Origin: Streptococcus sanguinis
GTDB lineage: Bacteria > Bacillota > Bacilli > Lactobacillales > Streptococcaceae
Assembly: GCF_019929225.1 (NCBI RefSeq)
Contig: NZ_JAHZPA010000008.1
Coordinates: 1-64,000 of the forward strand
Length of the DNA stretch: 64,000 bases
Reading direction: 5' to 3'
A model generated the notes under the pieces. That model made no database searches and was not told where the DNA came from. It saw only the letters and a program-made list of their open reading frames with translations. Positions 31,334 to 39,900 of this stretch are shown one piece after another. The stretch's first letter is position 1. Each line of letters opens with the position of its first letter. Made by a program: the position numbers and the translations under genes.

Positions 31334-32614
31334 ATGACACGTGAATTTAAATTTGAAACTCTGCAGCTTCATGCTGGACAGACAGTTGATCCGACAACCA
31401 AGTCTCGGGCTCTGCCTATTTACCAGACAACTTCCTATGTGTTTGACGATACTCAGGAGGGAGAAGAACTTTTTGCCCTGCGCAAACCGGGCAATATCTA
31501 CACTCGGATTACCAATCCGACCCTGTCTGCTTTTGAGGAGCGGATTGCGGCTTTGGAGGGTGGGGTTGGAGCTCTAGCGACAGCTTCTGGTATGGCGGCC
31601 CTTACCTATACCGTTCTAGCCTTGGCGCATGCTGGCGACCATGTAATAGCAGCCTCTACCATCTACGGTGGTACCTTTAATCTGCTCAAAGAAACCCTGC
31701 CTCGCTATGGCATTACCACGACTTTTGTGGATATTGAAAATCTGGCTGAAGTAGAAGCAGCTATTCAGGACAATACAAAGTTGGTTCTGATTGAAAGTTT
31801 GGGCAATCCTTTGATAAATATTCCTGACTTTGATGCTTTGGCAGAGCTGGTTCATGCTCATAAAATTCCGCTGATTTCCGACAATACCTTTGCAACACCT
31901 TATCTGATCAATGTTTTTTCTCATGGAGTGGACATCGTAGTACATTCTGCGACCAAGTTTATCGGCGGTCATGGAACCAGCATCGGTGGTGTGATTGTGG
32001 ACAGCGGTCGTTTCGACTGGGGAGCTTCTGGCAAGTTTCCGCAGTTTGTGGACCCGGACCCGAGCTATCATGATATCAGTTATACGCGCGATGTCGGAGC
32101 GGCAGCCTTTGTTACCGCTGTCCGGACCCAGCTCTTGCGTGATACGGGCGCAGCTATGTCTCCCTTCAATGCCTTTCTCTTCCTACAGGGACTGGAAACT
32201 CTCTCTTTGCGCGTAGAACGCCATGTGTCCAATGCCGAGAAGATTGTGGAATTCTTAGCGGGGCATCCTAAGGTTGAGCAGGTCAATTATCCCAAGCTTG
32301 CTGACAGTCCTTATCATGCTTTGGCTAAAAAATATTTCCCTAAAGGTGTGGGCTCCATCTTTACCTTTAATGTCAAAGGTGGGGAGAAAGAAGCTCGTAA
32401 GGTTATTGACAGCTTAGAGATTTTCTCTGACTTGGCCAATGTAGCAGATGCTAAGTCCCTGGTCGTCCATCCAGCTACGACGACTCACGGTCAGATGTCA
32501 CCAGAGGCTCAGCTGGCAGCAGGCATTACACCAAATCAAATCCGTCTCTCTATCGGTCTGGAAAATGTGGAAGACTTGATAGAGGATTTGAGAATCGCCT
32601 TGGAATCTATCTAA
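31334..32614 (+). CDS. metY: O-acetylhomoserine sulfhydrylase family PLP enzyme
   Basis: 426 residues, Cys/Met metabolism gamma-family. N-terminus FETLQLHAGQTVDPTT is typical of MetY (O-acetylhomoserine aminocarboxypropyltransferase); Lys208 in SATKFIGGHG is the PLP Schiff base; RITNPT and ASGMAALT are conserved. Uses O-acetylhomoserine and sulfide or methanethiol to make homocysteine/methionine. Single-gene unit; I saw no T-box or SAM riboswitch in the short leader. Some genomes annotate it cysD. Confidence 0.9.
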   Translation: MTREFKFETLQLHAGQTVDPTTKSRALPIYQTTSYVFDDTQEGEELFALRKPGNIYTRITNPTLSAFEERIAALEGGVGALATASGMAALTYTVLALAHAGDHVIAASTIYGGTFNLLKETLPRYGITTTFVDIENLAEVEAAIQDNTKLVLIESLGNPLINIPDFDALAELVHAHKIPLISDNTFATPYLINVFSHGVDIVVHSATKFIGGHGTSIGGVIVDSGRFDWGASGKFPQFVDPDPSYHDISYTRDVGAAAFVTAVRTQLLRDTGAAMSPFNAFLFLQGLETLSLRVERHVSNAEKIVEFLAGHPKVEQVNYPKLADSPYHALAKKYFPKGVGSIFTFNVKGGEKEARKVIDSLEIFSDLANVADAKSLVVHPATTTHGQMSPEAQLAAGITPNQIRLSIGLENVEDLIEDLRIALESI

Positions 32615-32647
32615 TTTTCAAGGCCTCTAGACTGAGCGAATAAGAAT

Positions 32648-32673
32648 AAAACTAGGTTTTCGCCTAGTTTTTT
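32648..32673 (+). terminator. Terminator of metY
   Basis: 9-bp stem AAAACTAGG / CCTAGTTTT with a 6-nt loop and T run that leads straight into the next promoter. Confidence 0.88.
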
Positions 32674-32681
32674 GTTATAAT
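32673..32681 (+). promoter_or_regulatory. Extended -10 promoter of the GT2 gene
   Basis: TGTTATAAT beginning at the last T of the metY terminator T run. Confidence 0.6.
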
Positions 32682-32712
32682 GAGAGATATTAAAAAATAG
32701 CAGGTAATCAAA

Positions 32713-33639
32713 ATGACAATTTCAGTGATTGTTCCGTGCTTCAATGAAGAAGAGTCTATTCCTCTGTTTCATGAAGCTATGGAAGCGGTGAAATATCAAA
32801 TCCGTGACCAGTTTGAATATATTTTTGTCAATGACGGATCGACAGACCAAACCTTGGCTGTTTTGCGTGAGCTCAGCAGTCGCTGTCCTGACGTGCACTA
32901 TCTGTCCTTTTCTCGTAATTTCGGAAAAGAAGCAGCGCTCTATGCTGGTTTACAAGAGGCGAGCGGGGATTTTGTGACGGTCATGGATGTAGATTTGCAG
33001 GATCCGCCTGAGCTCCTTATTAAGATGAAGGCCATGCTGGACTCGAATCCTGAGCTGGACTGTGTGGGGACTCGTCGCACTACTCGAGAGGGCGAGCCCC
33101 CAATCCGAAGCTTTTTCGCCAATTTGTTCTATAAGCTGATTAACAAGATTAGTCAGGTAGAGATGGTAGATGGTGCGCGTGACTTCCGACTGATGCGCCG
33201 TCAGATGGTGGAAGCCATTCTGGAGGTTTCAGAGTACAATCGCTTCTCCAAGGGAATTTTTGCCTGGGTTGGCTTCAATACCGAGTACTTGGAATACAAA
33301 AATGTTGAACGAGTGGCTGGCAAGACCTCTTGGAATTTCTGGTCTCTATTTAACTATTCTTTAGAAGGCATCGTCAATTTCTCTGATGCGCCGCTCAACA
33401 TCGCCTTTTTAGGAGGTATCCTGTCTTGGATTTTAGCCTTCATCCTAATGGCGGTAATTATTATCCGTACCTTGGTTTTTGGTGATCCGACATCTGGCTG
33501 GCCATCCCTTATGACCGTCATTCTCCTTATCGGGGGTTTTCAGCTACTGACCATCGGTATCCTAGGCAAATACATCGGCAAAATCTTCATGGAAACCAAG
33601 CATCGCCCAATTTATGTGATTAAAGAGAAGAGTAAGTGA
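32713..33639 (+). CDS. GT2 polyprenyl-phosphate glycosyltransferase (GtrB/CsbB-like)
   Basis: 308 residues. GT-A domain with VPCFNEEES, FVNDGSTD and DVDLQDPPE (metal-binding DVD), then two membrane segments at about 232-257 and 268-290, the layout of dolichol/undecaprenyl-phosphate sugar transferases such as GtrB and GacI. It would charge undecaprenyl phosphate with a sugar on the cytosolic face for later transfer outside. A polytopic membrane protein follows 54 nt downstream and is a plausible partner. Confidence 0.85.
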   Translation: MTISVIVPCFNEEESIPLFHEAMEAVKYQIRDQFEYIFVNDGSTDQTLAVLRELSSRCPDVHYLSFSRNFGKEAALYAGLQEASGDFVTVMDVDLQDPPELLIKMKAMLDSNPELDCVGTRRTTREGEPPIRSFFANLFYKLINKISQVEMVDGARDFRLMRRQMVEAILEVSEYNRFSKGIFAWVGFNTEYLEYKNVERVAGKTSWNFWSLFNYSLEGIVNFSDAPLNIAFLGGILSWILAFILMAVIIIRTLVFGDPTSGWPSLMTVILLIGGFQLLTIGILGKYIGKIFMETKHRPIYVIKEKSK

Positions 33640-33693
33640 GTCTTTGAGAGAGTTTTTGAGCTTAAGTGACTCTTATTTAGCTGAGGAGAAATT

Positions 33694-34917
33694 GTGAAAA
33701 ATAAAAAAATTAATATTGTCTTATGCTTGTCTTCGTTTATTTATGCGATACAGTTTTATATCAATAATAAAATCACCCCAGTAGGAGACCAAACAGCATT
33801 TTTAGAATATGCTAAGGAATTTCATTACAATTATTTATTCTTTGGGATTGATCGTTATTTTACTTGGAGCAGTAGGCTGTTCATTGAGTCAGCCACCTTA
33901 TTATTTTCCGTTCACGAAAAGCTGTTTATAGCAGCAGCCTTTCTAGCAACATTGCTTTTGGTTTATGCTTTAAGGAAGCTGACTCCTTCCTTGCCTTGGC
34001 TGCCAGCTTTACTTATTTTTATATTCCTTCCAGCAACTGAATTTTTAAGCGCGGGTTCTATTCCAACCTATGTCAATTACATTTTCCCTGCTTCCTTGTT
34101 GCTTTTTGCACTTTTTTGCAGAGAATCTAAAAATATTTGGATTAATATGGCTAGCCTTTTGTGCTTTTTAGTTGCTATCATGCAAGAACAATTAGCTGTC
34201 TACGCTTTTTTATGGCTTCTGTTTGAAACTGTCCTTGCGAAAAAAGAGAAAAAACCTTTACTGGGTAATCTATGCTATTTGGCACTGAGCGCTTTAGGAA
34301 TCATATCAGCCAAGCTGTCTCCGGGGAATGCTCTGCGTTTGGAAAAGAATATTGTCAGTTGGTTCCCCAACTTTCCTAACTTGAATATCTTGCAAAAGCT
34401 TGGGCTTGGCTTTCTGGAGACAGGCGATAATCTGCTTTCCACGTCCTTTGCCTTTGTGATGGTCTTCTTGCTTGTGCTCTTTGTCTATGCTCTTCATAAG
34501 AAAAGTGTAACAGCCTTAGCTCTGAGCGGTTTTGTCATATTCAATATTTTTTCACAAAAAATGGGCTGGAATACTATTTTTGGTACATTAACAGGTATCA
34601 GTAAAGCAGCCAGAGAATCAGGGACATTTTCTTTTAATATCACGTATATGAGCGCAGTCGCTTTTTATGGCTTGCTGCTATTAATGATTCTTTACGCTTT
34701 GTGGCTTGTAGTTTCTGACTTTAAAGAAAGAATATGGCTGACCTATTTATTTGTAATTGGCTTTATTGGCCGCATGGTTATTTCATTATCTCCAACTCTC
34801 TACGCTTCAAGCACTCGAACTTTTTTGCCTCTGATGATAAGTCTATTCATTATTACTTGCAGATTGTTGTATCTCTTGTACACAGAGTATCAAAAGCGGC
34901 AAGAGGATGTTCTCTAG
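33694..34917 (+). CDS. Polytopic membrane protein, possible GT-C glycosyltransferase
   Basis: 407 residues, GTG start preceded by GAGGAGA. About ten hydrophobic segments; the first extracellular loop contains GDQTAF and DRYFTWSSR, resembling DUF6056/GtrC-like proteins that transfer sugars from undecaprenyl-phosphate-sugar to surface polymers. The pairing with the upstream GT2 fits the GtrB plus GT-C model used to decorate cell-wall polysaccharides. AT-rich compared with its neighbours, which suggests a different origin. Function is inferred; no catalytic motif was identified with certainty. Confidence 0.7.
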   Translation: MKNKKINIVLCLSSFIYAIQFYINNKITPVGDQTAFLEYAKEFHYNYLFFGIDRYFTWSSRLFIESATLLFSVHEKLFIAAAFLATLLLVYALRKLTPSLPWLPALLIFIFLPATEFLSAGSIPTYVNYIFPASLLLFALFCRESKNIWINMASLLCFLVAIMQEQLAVYAFLWLLFETVLAKKEKKPLLGNLCYLALSALGIISAKLSPGNALRLEKNIVSWFPNFPNLNILQKLGLGFLETGDNLLSTSFAFVMVFLLVLFVYALHKKSVTALALSGFVIFNIFSQKMGWNTIFGTLTGISKAARESGTFSFNITYMSAVAFYGLLLLMILYALWLVVSDFKERIWLTYLFVIGFIGRMVISLSPTLYASSTRTFLPLMISLFIITCRLLYLLYTEYQKRQEDVL

Positions 34918-34956
34918 ATTATACTATTAAGTATATTTTCCGATGGTGATTCGACC

Positions 34957-34981
34957 AAGCAGATTTTTTCTGCTTTTTTTG
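34957..34981 (+). terminator. Terminator of the GT2-membrane protein operon
   Basis: 7-bp stem AAGCAGA / TCTGCTT, 5-nt loop, T run. Confidence 0.8.
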
Positions 34982-34988
34982 TTATAAT
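34980..34988 (+). promoter_or_regulatory. Extended -10 promoter of rmlD
   Basis: TGTTATAAT; it shares its first T with the preceding terminator T run. Confidence 0.6.
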
Positions 34989-35026
34989 AAACTCATTGAA
35001 TGTTTATGATGTGAAAGGAAAGACAA

Positions 35027-35881
35027 ATGATTTTAATTACAGGTGCGAATGGACAGCTGGGTACAGAGCTTCGCTATCTTTTGGATGAGCGCAATGAGGA
35101 GTATGTGGCTGTTGATGTGGCGGAAATGGATATTACCAATGCGCAAATGGTGGACAAGGTCTTTGCGGAAGTCAAGCCAAGCTTGGTTTATCACTGCGCA
35201 GCTTATACTTCAGTTGATGCGGCTGAGGACGAAGGAAAAGAGCTGGACTATGCCATCAATGTGACCGGGACCGAAAATGTTGCAAAAGCAGCAGAAGCAC
35301 ACGGAGCGACCTTGGTCTACATCTCAACAGACTATGTCTTTGACGGACAAAAGCCTGTCGGAGAGGAATGGGAAGTAGATGACCGGCCGGATCCACAGAC
35401 AGAGTATGGCCGTACCAAGCGCATGGGTGAGGAGCTGGTTGAGAAATATTCCAGCCGTTTCTATATTATCCGTACTGCCTGGGTCTTTGGTAACTACGGT
35501 AAAAACTTTGTCTTTACCATGCAAAATCTTGCTAAGACGCACAAAACTCTGACTGTAGTCAATGACCAGCATGGCCGTCCGACTTGGACTCGTACGCTGG
35601 CTGAATTTATGACTCATCTGGCTGAGAATCAAAAGGAATTTGGTTACTACCATCTGTCTAATGATGCGGCTGAGGACACGACATGGTATGACTTTGCAGT
35701 GGAAATTCTCAAAGATACAGATGTGGAAGTCCAGCCGGTTGATTCCAGCAAATTCCCGGCCAAGGCTAAGCGACCTTTCAACTCAACTATGAGCCTGACC
35801 AAGGCCAAGGCTACAGGCTTTGTCATTCCGACTTGGCAGGATGCCTTAAAAGAATTTTACAAGCAAGAGAAGAAACAGTGA
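35027..35881 (+). CDS. rmlD: dTDP-4-dehydrorhamnose reductase
   Basis: 284 residues, short-chain dehydrogenase fold. NAD(P)-binding GANGQLG at the N-terminus, STDYVFDG, and the catalytic YGRTK (YxxxK). Last step in dTDP-L-rhamnose synthesis, feeding the rhamnose-containing wall polysaccharide of streptococci. rmlA, B and C are not in this window. The upstream GT2/membrane pair may act on the same polymer (inference). Also called rfbD. Confidence 0.93.
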   Translation: MILITGANGQLGTELRYLLDERNEEYVAVDVAEMDITNAQMVDKVFAEVKPSLVYHCAAYTSVDAAEDEGKELDYAINVTGTENVAKAAEAHGATLVYISTDYVFDGQKPVGEEWEVDDRPDPQTEYGRTKRMGEELVEKYSSRFYIIRTAWVFGNYGKNFVFTMQNLAKTHKTLTVVNDQHGRPTWTRTLAEFMTHLAENQKEFGYYHLSNDAAEDTTWYDFAVEILKDTDVEVQPVDSSKFPAKAKRPFNSTMSLTKAKATGFVIPTWQDALKEFYKQEKKQ

Positions 35882-35905
35882 TTTTCTTTGACGTTTATAA
35901 CAGCG

Positions 35906-35939
35906 ACAGAACTTAGTCTCAGACTAGGTTCTGTTTTTT
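35906..35939 (+). terminator. Terminator of rmlD
   Basis: 14-bp arms (one G-T pair) ACAGAACTTAGTCT / AGACTAGGTTCTGT around one base, so the inner pairs open to form the loop; T run follows. Confidence 0.88.
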
Positions 35940-36033
35940 CTTCTGGCAGACTGAAGAGGTGATTTTGAGGTGCGTGCTCTGGTGGAGAAAGAGCTGGCTT
36001 GAAGATGCGGGTGGGAAATGATAATGAGAAGAA

Positions 36034-36096
36034 TTTTCCACAGATCTTATCCCCTTAAAATAAAGATGTTTCAATTTGATGAAATTCTGTGGATAA
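36034..36096 (+). promoter_or_regulatory. DnaA-box-like pair upstream of tpiA
   Basis: TGTGGATAA at 36088-36096 is the exact complement of the DnaA box TTATCCACA; TTTTCCACA at 36034-36042 differs by one base and faces it, 45 bp apart. The exact box lies just upstream of the tpiA promoter region. Confidence 0.5.
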
Positions 36097-36119
36097 CCTT
36101 TATTATTTCATTCAACTAT

Positions 36120-36128
36120 GTTACAATG
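36120..36128 (+). promoter_or_regulatory. Probable tpiA promoter
   Basis: TGTTACAAT (extended -10) 33 bases before the tpiA ATG; a weak TTTATT or TTATTA lies at -35 distance. Confidence 0.5.
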
Positions 36129-36161
36129 TTACTATAAATAAAATAGAAGAGGTGTGTGAAT

Positions 36162-36920
36162 ATGTCACGTAAACCATTTATTGCTGGTAACTGGAAAATG
36201 AACAAAAATCCTGAAGAAGCAAAGGCTTTTGTAGAAGCGGTTGCTGCTAAGCTACCTTCTTCAGATTTGGTAGAAGCTGGTATCGCTGCTCCAGCACTTG
36301 ATTTGACAACTGTTTTGGCAGCAGCTAAAGGAAGCAATCTTAAGGTTGCAGCGCAAAATGCTTACTTTGAAGATGCAGGTGCTTTCACTGGTGAAAACAG
36401 CCCTAAAGTTCTTGCAGAGGTTGGAGTTGACTACATTGTTATCGGTCACTCAGAACGCCGCGATTATTTCCATGAAACAGACCAAGACATCAATAAAAAA
36501 GCGCACGCTATCTTCCGCAATGGTTTGGTGCCAATCATCTGCTGTGGTGAGTCGCTTGAAACTTACGAAGCTGGTAAAGCTGTAGATTTCGTTGGTGCTC
36601 AAGTATCAGCTGCTTTGAAAGACTTGACAGCTGAGCAAGTTGCATCATTGGTTATCGCTTATGAGCCAATCTGGGCTATCGGTACTGGTAAGTCAGCAAC
36701 TCAAGACGACGCTCAAAAGATGTGTAAAGCAGTTCGTGACGTTGTAGCAGCTGACTTTGGTCAAGAAGTAGCGGACAAGGTTCGCGTTCAGTACGGCGGT
36801 TCTGTAAAACCTGAAAATGTTGCGTCTTACATGGCTTGTCCAGATGTTGACGGTGCTCTTGTTGGTGGTGCATCACTTGAAGCTGAAAGCTTCTTGGCAT
36901 TGCTTGATTTTGTAAAATAA
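36162..36920 (+). CDS. tpiA: Triosephosphate isomerase
   Basis: 252 residues from ATG 36162 ([16 protein letters not shown]) after AGAGGTG. Active-site motifs NWKMNK (Lys), VIGHSERR (His) and [11 protein letters not shown] (Glu) are intact. Interconverts dihydroxyacetone phosphate and glyceraldehyde 3-phosphate. Codon use is as biased as in pfkA and pyk. Monocistronic between a promoter and a terminator. Confidence 0.97.
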   Translation: MSRKPFIAGNWKMNKNPEEAKAFVEAVAAKLPSSDLVEAGIAAPALDLTTVLAAAKGSNLKVAAQNAYFEDAGAFTGENSPKVLAEVGVDYIVIGHSERRDYFHETDQDINKKAHAIFRNGLVPIICCGESLETYEAGKAVDFVGAQVSAALKDLTAEQVASLVIAYEPIWAIGTGKSATQDDAQKMCKAVRDVVAADFGQEVADKVRVQYGGSVKPENVASYMACPDVDGALVGGASLEAESFLALLDFVK

Positions 36921-36936
36921 AAAATGTTGAAAAAAG

Positions 36937-36966
36937 ACTTGTCCTCCCAAAGGTGACAAGTTTTTT
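36937..36966 (+). terminator. Terminator of tpiA
   Basis: 7-bp stem ACTTGTC / GACAAGT with an 11-nt loop and six Ts. Confidence 0.8.
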
Positions 36967-36984
36967 AAAAGTTGGAGAGAAAAG

Positions 36985-39900
36985 TTGAAATCGAAAGAAT
37001 TAGTTTATTTAGCGAGTACGGCTATTTTGCTGGCAGCGACTGCCAATGTTGCAAAAGCCGAGGAACATACTATCGCTGAGTCAGAAGTTTTAAAAACAGA
37101 AAGGTCTGTTAGTTCCGAGAATCAGCCGACTGTAGCAGTATCATCTGCAGAACAGTCAGTTCAAGCTGTTAAGCAAGAGGAGGAAGCAACGAACGCTACA
37201 GGAACAGCTGTTAAGCAAGAGGAGGAAGCAACGAACGCTACAGGAACAGCTGTTGAGTCTGGAGGAGCAGCTCAATCAGTTCCTGTAGAAACTCAGGTAG
37301 CTTCTGCTAAGCCAGAAGGGCAAAGTCAGCCAGATGCAAATGCTTCTAATCAGAATGAAACTGCAGCTGATCAGTCAGCAAAAGCAAGTTCTTCTGTTGC
37401 AGATTCTGCTATTGCCTCAGAGCCCAAGGCTAGTCCTGCAGTAGCATCAGCACCAAAAGCTAGTAATGCTGGAAAAACTGTATTTTATAATGCGGGGTCA
37501 AAGGCTCAGGCAGCCCGCGGGAATTCCCAAGCGGAGATAAAAGGCACATCCTTTGTAGATGTCAGCAGCCACAATGGCCATATCAGCGTAGACGACTATC
37601 GTAAATTAGCCCAGCAAGGGGTTGGCGGTGTCGTTGTCAAACTGACTGAAGGAACCCATTACACGAATCCATTTGCTGAGTCTCAAGTGAGAAATGCTCA
37701 GGGAGCTGGTTTACAAGTATCGACCTATGCCTTCTCGCACTATACTAACGATGAAGAAGCGAGAGCCGAAGCTCGTTATTACGCTGCCTTTGCTAATAGA
37801 CTAGGTTTGCCTAAAAACACAGTCATGGTCAATGACATGGAAGATCCCAAAATGCAAAATGGGATTAACCAGCATACCCAGGCTTGGGCGGATGAGATGC
37901 GCAGACTGGGTTATTCTAACCTGATGTATTATACTAGTGCCAGCTGGCTGGATCAAAATAATCTTCGCAGCAAGGGACCAGTTAATACATCGCAATTTGG
38001 CTATAGCAACTTCTGGGTGGCCCAGTATCCGTCCTCTAATTTAAATCTTGATGGAGCTAAATCTCTCAAATACAATAGTGGCGCTGGAGCATGGCAGTTT
38101 ACAGCTCAGGCTCAGCTTTTAGCTGGCAAACATGTATTTGACCATAGCGTAGATTACACTGGGAGATTTACCCAGCAGTCTGCTCTTGCTAAGCAGCCTT
38201 TAAAGGGTAACATCAGTATTCAGAATAAGAATAATGTCAACGGTAGCTTTGATGTTGTGATTTCAAACGTTTCTGCTCCTTATGGAGTGTCTGTCGTTAG
38301 TGTTCCAGTGTGGTCAGAAGCTAATGGTCAAGACGATATTATCTGGTACACAGCCACTCAGCAGGCCAATGGTACTTATAAAGTTTCTGTTGATTCTAGC
38401 AGACATAAGGATTCAGTTGGCAAGTACAATGTCCATCTCTACTATGTCCGCAACGACGGTCAGTTAGTCGGTGTTGGCGGTACTACAACCAATGTGTCAG
38501 CAGTTAAACCACAGGGCAAAATCAGTATCCAAAATCGTAACAGCGAAACTGGCGATTTTGATATTGTGGTTTCAGATATTGTATCGCCAGGCGGTCTCAA
38601 GACTGTTTCCCTGCCAACCTGGTCAGAGGCCAACGGTCAGGATGATATCAAATGGTATACTGCTGAACGTCAGGCTGACGGCACCTATCGTAAGCGAGTA
38701 CGCATAGGCGACCACAATAATGTGCAGGGCGAGTACAACGTCCATCTCTATTATGTCCAAAATGACGGCCGCTTGGTTGGTGTAAGCGGCACTAAAACGA
38801 CCGTTTCTCTTGGAAAACCTAAGGGCACCATCAGTATTCAAAATCGAAACAAGGAAACTGGCGATTTTGATATTGTAGTTTCAGGTATTTCATCTCCGGG
38901 CGGTCTGAAGGAAGTTTCCCTGCCAACTTGGTCTGAGGCTAACGGCCAAGATGATATCAAGTGGTACAACGCTGAGCGTCAAGCTGATGGCACCTATCGT
39001 AAGCGTGTCCGTCTGAGCGATCACAAAAATGTTGAGGGTGAGTACAATGTGCATCTTTATTATGTGCAAAATGATGGCAGCTTGGTAGGTGTAAGTGGCA
39101 CTAAAACGACTATTTCTATAGAAAAACCAAAAGTTCAAGGCAAAATCAGCATCCAGAATCGCAACAGCGAAACTGGCGATTTTGATATTGTGGTTTCAGA
39201 TATCGTATCGCCAGGCGGTCTCAAGAATGTTTCCCTACCAACTTGGTCAGAGGCCAATGGCCAAGATGATATCAAGTGGTACAATGCAGAACGTCAGGCT
39301 GACGGTACTTATCGGAAACGAGTTCGCCTGAGCGATCATAACAATGTCCAAGGCGAATATAATGTGCATCTCTACTATGTGCAAAATGATGGCAAGTTAG
39401 TAGGAGCAGGCGGTATCAAGACCAACATTTCTATCAGCAAGCCGCAGGGCAAAATCAGCATCCAGAATCGCAACAATGAAACCGGTGATTTTGATATTGT
39501 GGTTTCGGGGATCTCATCCCCAGGGGGGGTGAAGAGTGTTTCTGTTCCAACCTGGTCTACAGCCAACGGCCAAGATGACATCAAGTGGTACGATGCTGAG
39601 CGTCAAGCGGATGGCACCTATCGTAAGCGTGTCCGTCTGAGTGATCACAATAATGTTGAGGGCGAATATAATGTGCACCTTTACTATGTGCAGAATGATG
39701 GCAAGCTGGTTGGTGCTGGTGGCATAAAAACTAATGTTTCTCTAGGTAAGCCAAAGGGCAACATCAGTATCCAAAATAAGAATAATGTCAACGGCAGTTT
39801 TGATGTTGTGATTTCAAACGTTTCTGCCCCTTATGAAGTGTCTGCTGTCAGTGTTCCGGTTTGGTCTGAAGCTAACGGTCAAGACGATATTATCTGGTAT

